From Candidatus Parcubacteria bacterium (GTDB lineage: Bacteria > Patescibacteriota > Minisyncoccia > Phycocordibacterales > SBAW01), in NCBI GenBank assembly GCA_019661855.1, contig JAIFWM010000004.1, positions 1-19,499 on the forward strand: a stretch of 19,499 nt of DNA, written 5' to 3'. The position numbers and the translations under genes are program-made. How positions within the stretch are numbered: position 1 is the stretch's first letter; each line of letters starts with the position of its first letter. Positions 6,484-12,398 of this stretch are shown here, piece by piece. The notes beneath the pieces were generated by a model. That model was not told the origin of the DNA and searched no databases. It saw only the letters and a list, made by a program, of their open reading frames with translations.

Positions 6484-7145
6484 TGGAGCCCACTGTTATT
6501 TTCGAAGACGATTCGATCGTTGTTCTCAACAAGCCTGCAGGTCTGCAGGTTATTCCTGACCGCCATGCTGAACGCGAAACGGTTGAAGGCTGGCTTAAAA
6601 ATAATTACCCACAGTTTTTTATTGTGCATCGCATCGACCGGGAAACTTCCGGGCTGTTAGTTGTTGCAAAAACAGAAGACGCGTTCACATTTTTAAAAGA
6701 GCAATTTAAAAGTAGGGAGGTGCAAAAAACTTATCGCGCTTTTGTCTACGGTGCATTCAAAGACGAGCGCGGCATTGTCGACAAACCAATAGGCTCTGCA
6801 CGCGGAGGCTTAGGGCCCCGCTCGGCCAAATTACCCTATGGCACGACCCGTGATGCGGTCACTGTGTATCGTCGTATACAAAATGGGGAGGACTTTGCGT
6901 ATGTAGAGGTCTTTCCTAAAACGGGGCGTACCCACCAGATCCGTGTCCATTTTGCAGCTATCCAGCATCCTATTGTTGCCGACACCATGTATGCGCCTGG
7001 CCGCACCTCGCTTTTAGGCTTTGAGCGCCTAGCCCTCCACGCGCTCTCACTCACCTTTACTCATCCTAAGGGTAAAAAGGTGACATTTGAGGCTCCATTA
7101 CCCCCGGATTTCGTTGCAGCTGAAAGAGAATTGCGTGAAGGTTAG
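6483..7145 (+). CDS. RluA-family 23S rRNA/tRNA pseudouridine synthase
   Basis: 220 residues, a minimal RluA-type catalytic domain without an S4 domain. It would convert specific uridines in rRNA or tRNA to pseudouridine. Seen: IVVLNKPAGLQVIPD at the N-terminus, the catalytic HRIDRETSGLLVVAK with the conserved Asp, then KTYRAFVYG and the C-terminal KTGRTHQIRVHFAAIQHPIVADTMY and LALHALSLTF. The start must be at 6483: the frame is open upstream only through the two tRNA genes, and the NKPAG block lies at the normal distance from this Met. There is no Shine-Dalgarno and no space for one, because the ATG begins on the last base of tRNA-Val. The exact target uridine cannot be told. Confidence 0.93.
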   Translation: MEPTVIFEDDSIVVLNKPAGLQVIPDRHAERETVEGWLKNNYPQFFIVHRIDRETSGLLVVAKTEDAFTFLKEQFKSREVQKTYRAFVYGAFKDERGIVDKPIGSARGGLGPRSAKLPYGTTRDAVTVYRRIQNGEDFAYVEVFPKTGRTHQIRVHFAAIQHPIVADTMYAPGRTSLLGFERLALHALSLTFTHPKGKKVTFEAPLPPDFVAAERELREG

Positions 7146-7159
7146 GTTCGTGTTAAAGT
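7131..7159 (+). promoter_or_regulatory. rplS promoter, leaderless
   Basis: TTGCGT (7131-7136), 17-bp spacer, TGT-extended TAAAGT (7154-7159), 8 nt before the ATG at 7168. It lies inside the end of the pseudouridine synthase gene. Confidence 0.55.
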
Positions 7160-7167
7160 CTTCGGAC

Positions 7168-7635
7168 ATGGATTCGAAAGTAGTTATATCGCCAGTAAAT
7201 ATGAAGAAACGCGCCTCACTCGGCCTCCGAGCGGGGGATACGGTGCGTGTCTGGCAGTTGATCGAGGAGCTTAAGATCTCGAAGGGTAAAAACAAAAAAG
7301 ATGTTGCAACTCGCAACGTTCGCCGTCAGGCTTTTGAAGGTTTGATCCTCGCCGTTAAACACGGTACCGAGGCAGGTGCTACCTTCACCGTTCGCAAGGT
7401 AGCTAGCGGAGTAGGGGTTGAGCGTATCTTCCCAATCTATTCACCAATGGTAGACGAAGTTGAGGTGCTTCGCCGCGCACGCACTCGTCGCGCAAAACTT
7501 TACTTCATTCGCCGCAAAGCTTCTAAAGAAGCAAAGCGCGCAATGCGTAAAACTCTTGCCTTGCCTGTGGCAATGGTAGAAGAAACTCCTGGGCCCGTAG
7601 AAGCTCCACAAAAAGAGGAAGCTGCGGTAGAGTAA
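7168..7635 (+). CDS. rplS: Large ribosomal subunit protein L19
   Basis: 155 residues. L19 lies at the 30S-50S interface and forms an intersubunit bridge. Seen: GLRAGDTVRVW, RRQAFEGLILAVKHG, ATFTVRKVASGVGVERIFPIYSPMVDEVEVLRRARTRRAKLYFIR, all diagnostic. Odd: about a dozen extra charged residues (ISKGKNKKDVATRN) split the usual VRV...QAFEG hairpin, and an acidic, proline-rich tail of about 25 residues follows the conserved C-terminus. An alternative start at 7201 would remove 11 residues; the first ATG fits the promoter spacing better. tRNA-Leu follows after 33 bp. Confidence 0.95.
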   Translation: MDSKVVISPVNMKKRASLGLRAGDTVRVWQLIEELKISKGKNKKDVATRNVRRQAFEGLILAVKHGTEAGATFTVRKVASGVGVERIFPIYSPMVDEVEVLRRARTRRAKLYFIRRKASKEAKRAMRKTLALPVAMVEETPGPVEAPQKEEAAVE

Positions 7636-7668
7636 ACATTGTTTTTAGGGTGCGGGTTCTAAATATTT

Positions 7669-7752
7669 GCCCAGGTGGCGAAACTGGTAGACGTACTACC
7701 TTGAGGTGGTAGCGCCCGCAAGGGCATGGAGGTTCGAGTCCTCTCCTGGGCA
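7669..7752 (+). tRNA. tRNA-Leu (anticodon GAG), CCA not encoded
   Basis: Acceptor GCCCAGG/CCTGGGC, anticodon stem CTACC/GGTAG with loop TTGAGGT (GAG), long variable arm (GCGCCCGCAAGGGCAT), T arm with TTCGAGT, discriminator A. The flank reads CAA, not CCA. Confidence 0.95.
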
Positions 7753-7765
7753 CAAAACCGACAGT

Positions 7766-7789
7766 AAAATCTGCATTGATGCAGATTTT
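7766..7789 (+). terminator. Intrinsic terminator after tRNA-Leu
   Basis: AAAATCTGCA, loop TTGA, TGCAGATTTT: perfect 10-bp stem with A-rich 5' and T-rich 3' sides, followed by CTGCGTTTT. It likely ends the rplS-tRNA-Leu transcript. Confidence 0.6.
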
Positions 7790-7808
7790 CTGCGTTTTGT
7801 GAGGCGCA

Positions 7809-7876
7809 GCGGTGTTTTGCTAGCAAGCAAAACCGCGAGCCGGGGTCGCGAAAATTCCGAGCGACGACGAGGAATT
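7809..7876 (+). other. Intergenic cluster of overlapping hairpins
   Basis: Three inverted repeats in a row: GTTTTGCT/AGCAAAAC (7814-7833) with extra GCGG/CCGC pairing outside, CGCGA/TCGCG (7834-7850), and AATTCC/GGAATT (7853-7876). The first two compete for 7834-7836. It could be a structured RNA, an intergenic palindromic repeat or remnant DNA. Confidence 0.35.
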
Positions 7877-7898
7877 ATTTGTGACCTAACTTTCCTCC

Positions 7899-7971
7899 CG
7901 GTGCTACAATAATCGGGTAATAAAAATATTTACCGGTCCCATACTGGTTTCGATCATAGCACTCGCAGGTG
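7899..7971 (+). repeat. 73-bp direct repeat, copy A (dead start codon)
   Basis: Matches 9015-9087 at 72 of 73 positions. The sole mismatch is at 7922 (A here, G at 9038) and changes the ATG of the DUF475 gene to ATA. It carries the promoter and first 17 codons of that gene, then diverges. Confidence 0.95.
7902..7910 (+). promoter_or_regulatory. Duplicated extended -10 promoter
   Basis: TGC then TACAAT, identical to the promoter at 9018-9026. Transcription from here would give the 7988 gene a leader of about 70 nt. An alternative -10, TATCAT at 7973-7978, would give a leaderless transcript. Confidence 0.5.
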
Positions 7972-7987
7972 ATATCATGTTAGATAT

Positions 7988-8944
7988 ATGGATTCTTCAT
8001 CAACTCCCATCCCACCAGTTCAAGTCCAACCTGCTCCTAAAAGGCCTATATGGGTGTGGGTAGTTGTCATTATTGTGGGGTTCCTGATGGCAGGTGTGAT
8101 TGGAATAATTTGGCTTTTTGCTCACGCAAATCCATTTCCAGATCCAGTTACCAGAACGCTAGTCACAACAAATAACTGTGGTGACATTACTTTACAGCTA
8201 GATTGGTTCACCCAGCATACTTTTGAAATAAACAGAGATAATCTTGATCTTTATTACATCCAAGATGGTCAAAAAGAGTCCCTCTTCAGTGCTCAAGGTA
8301 CAGATTTCTTTGTTGGCAGCAGCCTGGGCGGCTTATATAAAGCGCCCTTACCTCAAAATACAAACATACCAACTGAAGTATTTGAAACTCCAACTTATAG
8401 CGATGATGACGAGTACAGCGTAACGGCAAATAAGATCGTAAATATCTTTGTTGACCCGTCCAGCGCATCGCCGCAACAATTTAACGATATTGCCTCGTGT
8501 TTTAGAAAAAATCTGCCCCAACTGAATGAGGCACTGAATAAGGTCGTCTTGTCATCCGAGGAAGGTTTGAAAGATGAGTATAAAATCCCACTAAAATTTG
8601 GTGGGCTTGCCTATATTTCAGCAGATGATTTGCTTTCGAAAATTTCAGCAGTTAACAGTGATGGATTCTTTCCACTACCGGCCCGTAGCACAGATTATGC
8701 AAGCAAAAATGAGCCGCCCAACACCTACTTCATAGGTAGCCCAACTGAAAGTAATGATTTTACTATTCAGCAAAACGGCATCATTACTCGTAAGGGGCAT
8801 TTCGAAACCAACCTCTATTTCGGTGATATTTTTGCTGGCCCGCTCGATTTGGCGAGCTCAACTAGTTACTATAAGTCGATAAAAAATAGCATGGAAGTTG
8901 ATTTCTTAACCTATCTTACGAGCATTCGCGCTGCCTTCAAATAG
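7988..8944 (+). CDS. Hypothetical membrane-anchored extracytoplasmic protein
   Basis: 318 residues; no family recognised. Seen: a short Pro/Gln-rich cytoplasmic N-terminus (residues 1-19), one transmembrane helix (21-45), then about 270 residues predicted outside the membrane, with two cysteines (Cys64 and one in IASCFRKN) that could pair. The exterior part alternates beta-like stretches with Ser, Asn and Asp-rich loops and ends ...TYLTSIRAAFK. It is the only gene between two copies of a 73-bp repeat and lies between tRNA-Leu and the DUF475 gene, so it looks like an inserted or recently duplicated-in cassette. There is no Shine-Dalgarno. The coding pattern (long open frame, protein-like composition) supports a real gene, but its job cannot be told. 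Confidence 0.7.
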   Translation: MDSSSTPIPPVQVQPAPKRPIWVWVVVIIVGFLMAGVIGIIWLFAHANPFPDPVTRTLVTTNNCGDITLQLDWFTQHTFEINRDNLDLYYIQDGQKESLFSAQGTDFFVGSSLGGLYKAPLPQNTNIPTEVFETPTYSDDDEYSVTANKIVNIFVDPSSASPQQFNDIASCFRKNLPQLNEALNKVVLSSEEGLKDEYKIPLKFGGLAYISADDLLSKISAVNSDGFFPLPARSTDYASKNEPPNTYFIGSPTESNDFTIQQNGIITRKGHFETNLYFGDIFAGPLDLASSTSYYKSIKNSMEVDFLTYLTSIRAAFK

Positions 8945-8993
8945 TTCTTAAGCGTACAGAAAAAAGAGGTAGGTTCTAACGTCATTCACTAAT

Positions 8994-9017
8994 CCGCACA
9001 AAACTCGTTTTGTGCGG
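8994..9017. repeat. Palindrome just upstream of the DUF475 gene promoter
   Basis: CCGCACAAAAC, spacer TC, GTTTTGTGCGG: perfect 11-bp arms ending one base before the TGC of the extended -10 box. The position, at the -35 region, suggests an operator; it may also act as a transcript-ending hairpin for the 7988 gene. Confidence 0.5.
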
Positions 9018-9087
9018 TGCTACAATAATCGGGTAATGAAAATATTTACCGGTCCCATACTGGTTTCGATCATAGCACTCGCAGGTG
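9015..9087 (+). repeat. 73-bp direct repeat, copy B (functional 5' end)
   Basis: Holds the extended -10 box, ATG (9036) and first 17 codons of the DUF475 gene. See copy A at 7899-7971. Confidence 0.95.
9018..9026 (+). promoter_or_regulatory. Extended -10 promoter of the DUF475 gene, leaderless
   Basis: TGC then TACAAT, 9 nt before the ATG at 9036; no Shine-Dalgarno in between. Confidence 0.6.
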
Positions 9088-10037
9088 TGTATCTGTGGGG
9101 CGGATGGTCAGCTTTTTTCTTGGCTAGCGTTTTAGCAATACTTGAAATAACTCTTTCGTTCGACAATGCAGTCGTTAACGCCAAAATACTTTCTGAAATG
9201 TCTGAGGTTTGGCAAAAACGGTTTCTTACTTGGGGTATTCTTTTTTCAGTCTTTGGGACGCGCCTGATACTCCCCATACTTATCGTGAGTGTGGTCTCGC
9301 TTACTTCGCCCATCACTATCGCAATGCTCGCACTTTTTGATAGCGCTCACTATACGATGCTGCTTACCAATGCAGAGTCGGTGATTAAAGCATTCGGTGG
9401 CTCGTTCCTTATTATGGTGTCGCTTAAATATTTCTTCGATGTAGGCAAACGCGTACATTGGTTTGCACCACTCGAAGCGCGTCTCTCGCGATGGGGAAGA
9501 GTAGAGGCAATAGAGATAGCTCTTGCACTCGCACTCCTTCTTGGTGTCTCTTATTTTGCACATGACCATGTGGGGCTGTTACTCCAGGCAGGACTTATTG
9601 GTATCATCCTCTTCACCTTTACTGAGGGTATCGCTCACGGCTTAGGTGTCGAAACACGTGGGGTAGTACGCACAGGGATAATGCTCTTTGTCTACCTTAA
9701 CCTCCTCGACACTGCTTTTTCGCTCGATGGAGTAATTGGCGCGTTCGCAATCACCACGTCATTGATTATTATCGTGGTGGGGTTAGGTATTGGTGCATAC
9801 TTTGTGCGGTCGCTCACGGTGTACCTGGTGCGTGAACGAACGTTGGAAAGTTTGCGTTACATAGAGCATGGCGCACATTGGGCTATTTTTGGGCTGGCAT
9901 TGTGTATGTTTGTGGGGCTTATTGTGCATGTGCCTGAGGCGGTTACGGCGTTCATAAGCTTAGGGTTTATCCTCCTCTCCTATATCTCTTCACGTCGCGC
10001 GTTGCGTACGCAAGAAATAGCTGATACTTTGGGTTAA
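9036..10037 (+). CDS. TerC/DUF475-family integral membrane protein
   Basis: 333 residues and about nine hydrophobic helices. Seen: ILEITLSFDNAVVNAKIL near residue 30, GTRLILPILIVS near residue 70, a large FTEGIAHGLGVETRG segment near residue 200, and a second acidic motif LLDTAFSLDGVIGAFAIT near residue 225. The paired E..LSFDNA/D..FSLDG motifs are the hallmark of the TerC-like DUF475 group; TerC relatives act in metal (Mn, tellurite) handling or metalation of exported proteins, but DUF475 itself is uncharacterised. The ATG is chosen at MKIFTGP because it fits the -10 spacing; a frame extension of eight codons reads through the promoter. tRNA-His follows 15 bp after the stop. Confidence 0.88.
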   Translation: MKIFTGPILVSIIALAGVYLWGGWSAFFLASVLAILEITLSFDNAVVNAKILSEMSEVWQKRFLTWGILFSVFGTRLILPILIVSVVSLTSPITIAMLALFDSAHYTMLLTNAESVIKAFGGSFLIMVSLKYFFDVGKRVHWFAPLEARLSRWGRVEAIEIALALALLLGVSYFAHDHVGLLLQAGLIGIILFTFTEGIAHGLGVETRGVVRTGIMLFVYLNLLDTAFSLDGVIGAFAITTSLIIIVVGLGIGAYFVRSLTVYLVRERTLESLRYIEHGAHWAIFGLALCMFVGLIVHVPEAVTAFISLGFILLSYISSRRALRTQEIADTLG

Positions 10038-10052
10038 CGCAGAGTTTCGTAT

Positions 10053-10125
10053 GGTGCCTATGGTGTAATGGTTAGCACTGCAGCTTGTGGAGCTGTATGT
10101 CCCGGTTCGAATCCGGGTAGGCACC
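10053..10125 (+). tRNA. tRNA-His (anticodon GTG), G-1 encoded, CCA not encoded
   Basis: Acceptor GTGCCTA/TAGGCAC with an extra 5' G (10053) opposite discriminator C (10125), the tRNA-His identity feature; anticodon stem GCAGC/GCTGT, loop TTGTGGA (GTG); T arm CCCGG/CCGGG. The flank reads CCT. Confidence 0.94.
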
Positions 10126-10221
10126 CCTGAAGAAAGGTCTAAATTTGAATGTTTGCCTATGTCGTATTCTTGGCATTTTCATTTTTTCTTTAAAATCTAT
10201 ATTTAAAATCTTTTTATCTGT

Positions 10222-10246
10222 CATCGCTTACTAGGTCGAAGCGATG
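10222..10246. promoter_or_regulatory. CIRCE-shaped inverted repeat upstream of hsp20
   Basis: CATCGCTT, 9-bp spacer, AAGCGATG: perfect 8-bp arms with the same N9 spacing as the HrcA operator CIRCE, although the arm sequence differs from the TTAGCACTC consensus. It lies 36 bp before the hsp20 ATG. Likely a heat-shock operator by position and geometry. Confidence 0.5.
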
Positions 10247-10282
10247 CAGAAATTACCAAAGTAATCTTCTTTAGTTTGAGGT

Positions 10283-10771
10283 ATGGCAAACATCACCAAA
10301 AAAGAGCCCCAGGCTCGCGAATTACCATCGGAGCATTCACCGCTCTCTCTTATAGATCGTTTCTTGGACGACTCTTTTGATCCATTTAACCTCACGACCC
10401 AGAGTCTCTTAAGAAGCCGCGGTCTAGGAGGGGTTAGTGCCATGTTCCCTAAGGTGGATGTGTCAGAAACAGACAGGGAAATCAAAGTATTGGCCAACGT
10501 CCCCGGCATCGATCCAAATAAGATAGATATCGAGGTTGGTGACGACTACCTCTCGCTCTCCGGCAGGATTGAAAAAGAAAACAAAGATGAAAAGGATGGA
10601 AAAGTCTATCGTTACGAACGAGAATATGGTGAGTTCCGAAGAGAGTTCTCGCTTCCTGCACGGGTAAACAAGGACGAGATTGTAGCTAAAGCAAAGAACG
10701 GTGTGCTCTCTGTCACCTTGCCGAAGTCCGAGGATGAGAAAAAAACTAAGGTAAGGGTAGAGACAGAGTAA
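10283..10771 (+). CDS. Small heat shock protein, Hsp20/alpha-crystallin family
   Basis: 162 residues. Hsp20 proteins are ATP-independent holdases that bind unfolding proteins in large oligomers. Seen: a variable N-terminal arm with SLIDRFLDDSFDPF (residues 22-35), the alpha-crystallin domain from about residue 54 (FPKVDVSETDREIKVLANVPGIDPNKIDIEV, then YRYEREYGEFRREFSLPARVNKDEI), and the diagnostic KNGVLSVTLPK at 138-148. A C-terminal VRV may serve as the I-X-I oligomer motif. The start has GAGG four bases upstream, one of the few Shine-Dalgarno-like sites here. A CIRCE-shaped operator precedes it and a strong terminator follows, so it is a single-gene stress unit. Confidence 0.95.
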   Translation: MANITKKEPQARELPSEHSPLSLIDRFLDDSFDPFNLTTQSLLRSRGLGGVSAMFPKVDVSETDREIKVLANVPGIDPNKIDIEVGDDYLSLSGRIEKENKDEKDGKVYRYEREYGEFRREFSLPARVNKDEIVAKAKNGVLSVTLPKSEDEKKTKVRVETE

Positions 10772-10802
10772 CTAAAACCGTCCCTCGAGGGACGGTTTTA
10801 GT
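10771..10802. terminator. Strong bidirectional intrinsic terminator after hsp20
   Basis: Perfect 16-bp arms with no spacer: ACTAAAACCGTCCCTC at 10771-10786 and its reverse complement at 10787-10802, with GC-rich core, A-run before and T-run after. It begins at the last base of the hsp20 stop codon. Confidence 0.85.
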
Positions 10803-10841
10803 CGTTAGAGACCTCACTTCCTCCGGTCCAAATTTAAGGCT

Positions 10842-10847
10842 TATACT
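10842..10847 (+). promoter_or_regulatory. -10 box of the pseudopilin cluster, leaderless
   Basis: TATACT, 6 nt before the ATG at 10854. It is the first of three near-identical TATACT boxes in the cluster. Confidence 0.5.
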
Positions 10848-10853
10848 ACTAAG

Positions 10854-10994
10854 ATGAGCTTTAAAGTGTGGGTTATACTATTCTGTCTAATTCTTAGTGT
10901 CGTCATTCTACTGGTGGTTCATTTTGCTGCGTCAAACTCACCAGGGCCGTCTGAACATCCGCGCCCCGAAGTACGCCTTATTAAGACAAAATGA
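10854..10994 (+). CDS. Micro-membrane protein (46 aa) coupled to pseudopilin 1
   Basis: 46 residues: a short N-terminus (MSFKVW), one transmembrane helix (about 6-25, VILFCLILSVVILLVV) and a polar Pro/Glu/Arg tail. Its TGA overlaps the ATG of pseudopilin 1 as ATGA (10991-10994), so the two are almost certainly translated together. It resembles in size and topology, but not clearly in sequence, the 61- and 67-residue proteins that follow pseudopilins 2 and 3. The TATACT box and leaderless spacing support this start. Function unknown; it may be a pilus-assembly accessory or minor subunit. Confidence 0.6.
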   Translation: MSFKVWVILFCLILSVVILLVVHFAASNSPGPSEHPRPEVRLIKTK

Positions 10995-11542
10995 GGCAAC
11001 GCGGTTTTACCCTGATTGAAGTCTTGTTTTCTGTGTCTTTGCTTATACTGCTCGGCACAATCATTTATGCATCATTAGCCTTCGCAAAAGATCAAGCGTA
11101 CGCGGCGAAGGCTAAAAGTGATGCAGCACTCATAAAAAATTCGATTGATCTTTACTATCGAAATACCGGCAACTGGCCACCCTCTGCCAATTATGGTGTC
11201 TACTCAACAGCCACCGGAGGCAATTGGAGTACGTTTGTTTCAGGATTAGCGATAGGTACCACTAAACCAATTACGCCACCGTTTGAGTCAATTGCTATTG
11301 ATAATGATCCTATTTTGACGTACCAAGGATATGTGTACTATCGTTCGAGTCAAACACATGGTGGCGTATTTGCCCTTGTCGACTTTGACACTGATACTTG
11401 CCTTTTGTTTAGTGAGGGATATTACCTAGATATGCGATTACCTGAACAAACCTCTGCATCAATTAATGACGGTGGTATTGATCCGTGGGGGATAGAGTAT
11501 TTTGATGGTCAGTTTCAGTTTGTTTCGGCATCAAGCTGCTAG
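10991..11542 (+). CDS. Type IV pilin-like/type II secretion pseudopilin 1
   Basis: 183 residues. Seen: prepilin signal MRQRG/FTLIEVLFS with cleavage expected after Gly5, Glu at mature position 5, a hydrophobic helix to about residue 31, then a globular domain with a shared layout (SIDLYYRNTGNWPP, CLLFSEGYYLDMRLPE, NDGGIDPWGIEYFDGQF) and two cysteines (137 and the terminal 183) that are conserved in all three paralogues and probably form a disulfide. Known: such subunits build envelope-spanning fibres for adhesion, DNA uptake or secretion; a prepilin peptidase and assembly ATPase encoded elsewhere would be needed. Start overlaps the preceding micro-protein stop. Confidence 0.9.
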   Translation: MRQRGFTLIEVLFSVSLLILLGTIIYASLAFAKDQAYAAKAKSDAALIKNSIDLYYRNTGNWPPSANYGVYSTATGGNWSTFVSGLAIGTTKPITPPFESIAIDNDPILTYQGYVYYRSSQTHGGVFALVDFDTDTCLLFSEGYYLDMRLPEQTSASINDGGIDPWGIEYFDGQFQFVSASSC

Positions 11543-11545
11543 TGG

Positions 11546-11602
11546 GTTTATACTTAGTACTGTGAGGCGCGCTAAAAAATATAGGTCCGATAAAGGTTTT
11601 AC
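11546..11602 (+). repeat. 57-bp direct repeat, copy 1 (promoter plus prepilin leader)
   Basis: Identical to 12342-12398 at 55 of 57 positions (differences at 11555 and 11567). It covers the TATACT box, GTG start and the RAKKYRSDKGFT leader. Beyond it the two genes are clearly diverged. Confidence 0.9.
11549..11554 (+). promoter_or_regulatory. -10 box of pseudopilin 2, leaderless GTG
   Basis: TATACT, 7 nt before the GTG at 11562, within the 57-bp repeat. Confidence 0.5.
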
Positions 11603-12122
11603 TCTTATTGAACTACTTGTTTCAGTGGCTGTTTTGGCTCTGGTTGTAAGTATTGTGTATGCTAGTTTGTCTTGGGTGAAATATGACGCGTACGCCGCAA
11701 GAGTAAGGTCAGATGCAACTCTACTCAAAAATGCAATAGATTTGTATTACCGAGAGAATAACGATTGGCCACCAGTCAACAGCTGGGTTATATACACTAC
11801 ACTTGAAGGGGGAGGTTGGAGCACTCTACTTACAACCCTCGGACTCCCTCAAACTGTGTTGCCCCCGTATCCTTCGACAGGTATTCCGCCCTACACTCTC
11901 GATGCGGGGTATATGTATTTACAAGCAAACGCTGTCAATGGTATGTGGAGAATCATGGGAGACCAGTGCCTCATGTTACGGGATGGGTACTTTTTTGCTC
12001 TCCGATTGCCCGAAGCAACAAATGCATCGATGTATGATGGAGGTGTGGACGCATACTCTATCGAATATTTTGATGGTCAGTTTGATACTTATCCAACTTC
12101 AGACCCCGCAGTGTGTCATTAA
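11562..12122 (+). CDS. Type IV pilin-like/type II secretion pseudopilin 2
   Basis: 186 residues from a GTG start. Seen: a 12-residue basic leader (MRRAKKYRSDKG) cleaved before FTLIELLVSV, a hydrophobic helix, then the shared globular layout: IDLYYRENNDWPPVNSW, DQCLMLRDGYFFALRLPEAT and DGGVDAYSIEYFDGQF, with the paired cysteines (one in QCLML, one at the end in AVCH). The frame is open 60 nt upstream to an ATG, but that ATG lies inside pseudopilin 1, and the GTG matches the paralogue's start and the -10 spacing. It is followed after 3 nt by its micro-membrane partner. Pseudopilin 2 departs most from the DPWG motif (DAYS), so it may be a specialised subunit. Confidence 0.9.
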   Translation: MRRAKKYRSDKGFTLIELLVSVAVLALVVSIVYASLSWVKYDAYAARVRSDATLLKNAIDLYYRENNDWPPVNSWVIYTTLEGGGWSTLLTTLGLPQTVLPPYPSTGIPPYTLDAGYMYLQANAVNGMWRIMGDQCLMLRDGYFFALRLPEATNASMYDGGVDAYSIEYFDGQFDTYPTSDPAVCH

Positions 12123-12125
12123 TGT

Positions 12126-12329
12126 ATGCTTGTATCTCTGCTTATAAAATATGGTTTGGCTTCAGACGAGGCAAGTGCAACTAAAATAATTTTTGGATTC
12201 GTGATCCTCTGTGTTGTGCTTAGTATCGCAGTCCTATATTTTACTTTTCGTTTTCACCAAAGTAGGGCGCGCCCGCCGTTACAAATTGATTTTCAGTCAC
12301 AGGCGCTACCGCCACAATCACAGCAATAA
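12126..12329 (+). CDS. Micro-membrane protein (67 aa), partner of pseudopilin 2
   Basis: 67 residues: MLVSLLIKYGLASDEAS, one transmembrane helix (about 20-42), then a basic and Gln/Pro-rich tail. Its first half is clearly homologous to the 61-residue protein at 12928 (MLVSLLIKYG.AS, then KII.G.....V.SIA). An ATG at 12122 overlapping the pilin stop is out of frame and is rejected. The conserved pairing with a pseudopilin at 3-nt spacing suggests a dedicated partner; function unknown. Confidence 0.75.
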   Translation: MLVSLLIKYGLASDEASATKIIFGFVILCVVLSIAVLYFTFRFHQSRARPPLQIDFQSQALPPQSQQ

Positions 12330-12341
12330 ACCAAGCTAATG

Positions 12342-12398
12342 GTTTATACTAAGTACTGTGAGTCGCGCTAAAAAATATAGGTCCGATAAAGGTTTTAC
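12342..12398 (+). repeat. 57-bp direct repeat, copy 2
   Basis: Second copy of the promoter and leader segment described at 11546-11602. Confidence 0.9.
12345..12350 (+). promoter_or_regulatory. -10 box of pseudopilin 3, leaderless GTG
   Basis: TATACT, 7 nt before the GTG at 12358. Confidence 0.5.

Noticed and set aside
7899..9087. Insertion sequence
   Set aside because: No transposase-like protein and no terminal inverted repeats; the direct repeats are far longer than a target-site duplication.
12122..12125. ATG overlapping the pseudopilin 2 stop as the start of the small protein
   Set aside because: Out of frame with the MLVSLLIKYG protein, whose start is confirmed by its paralogue at 12928.
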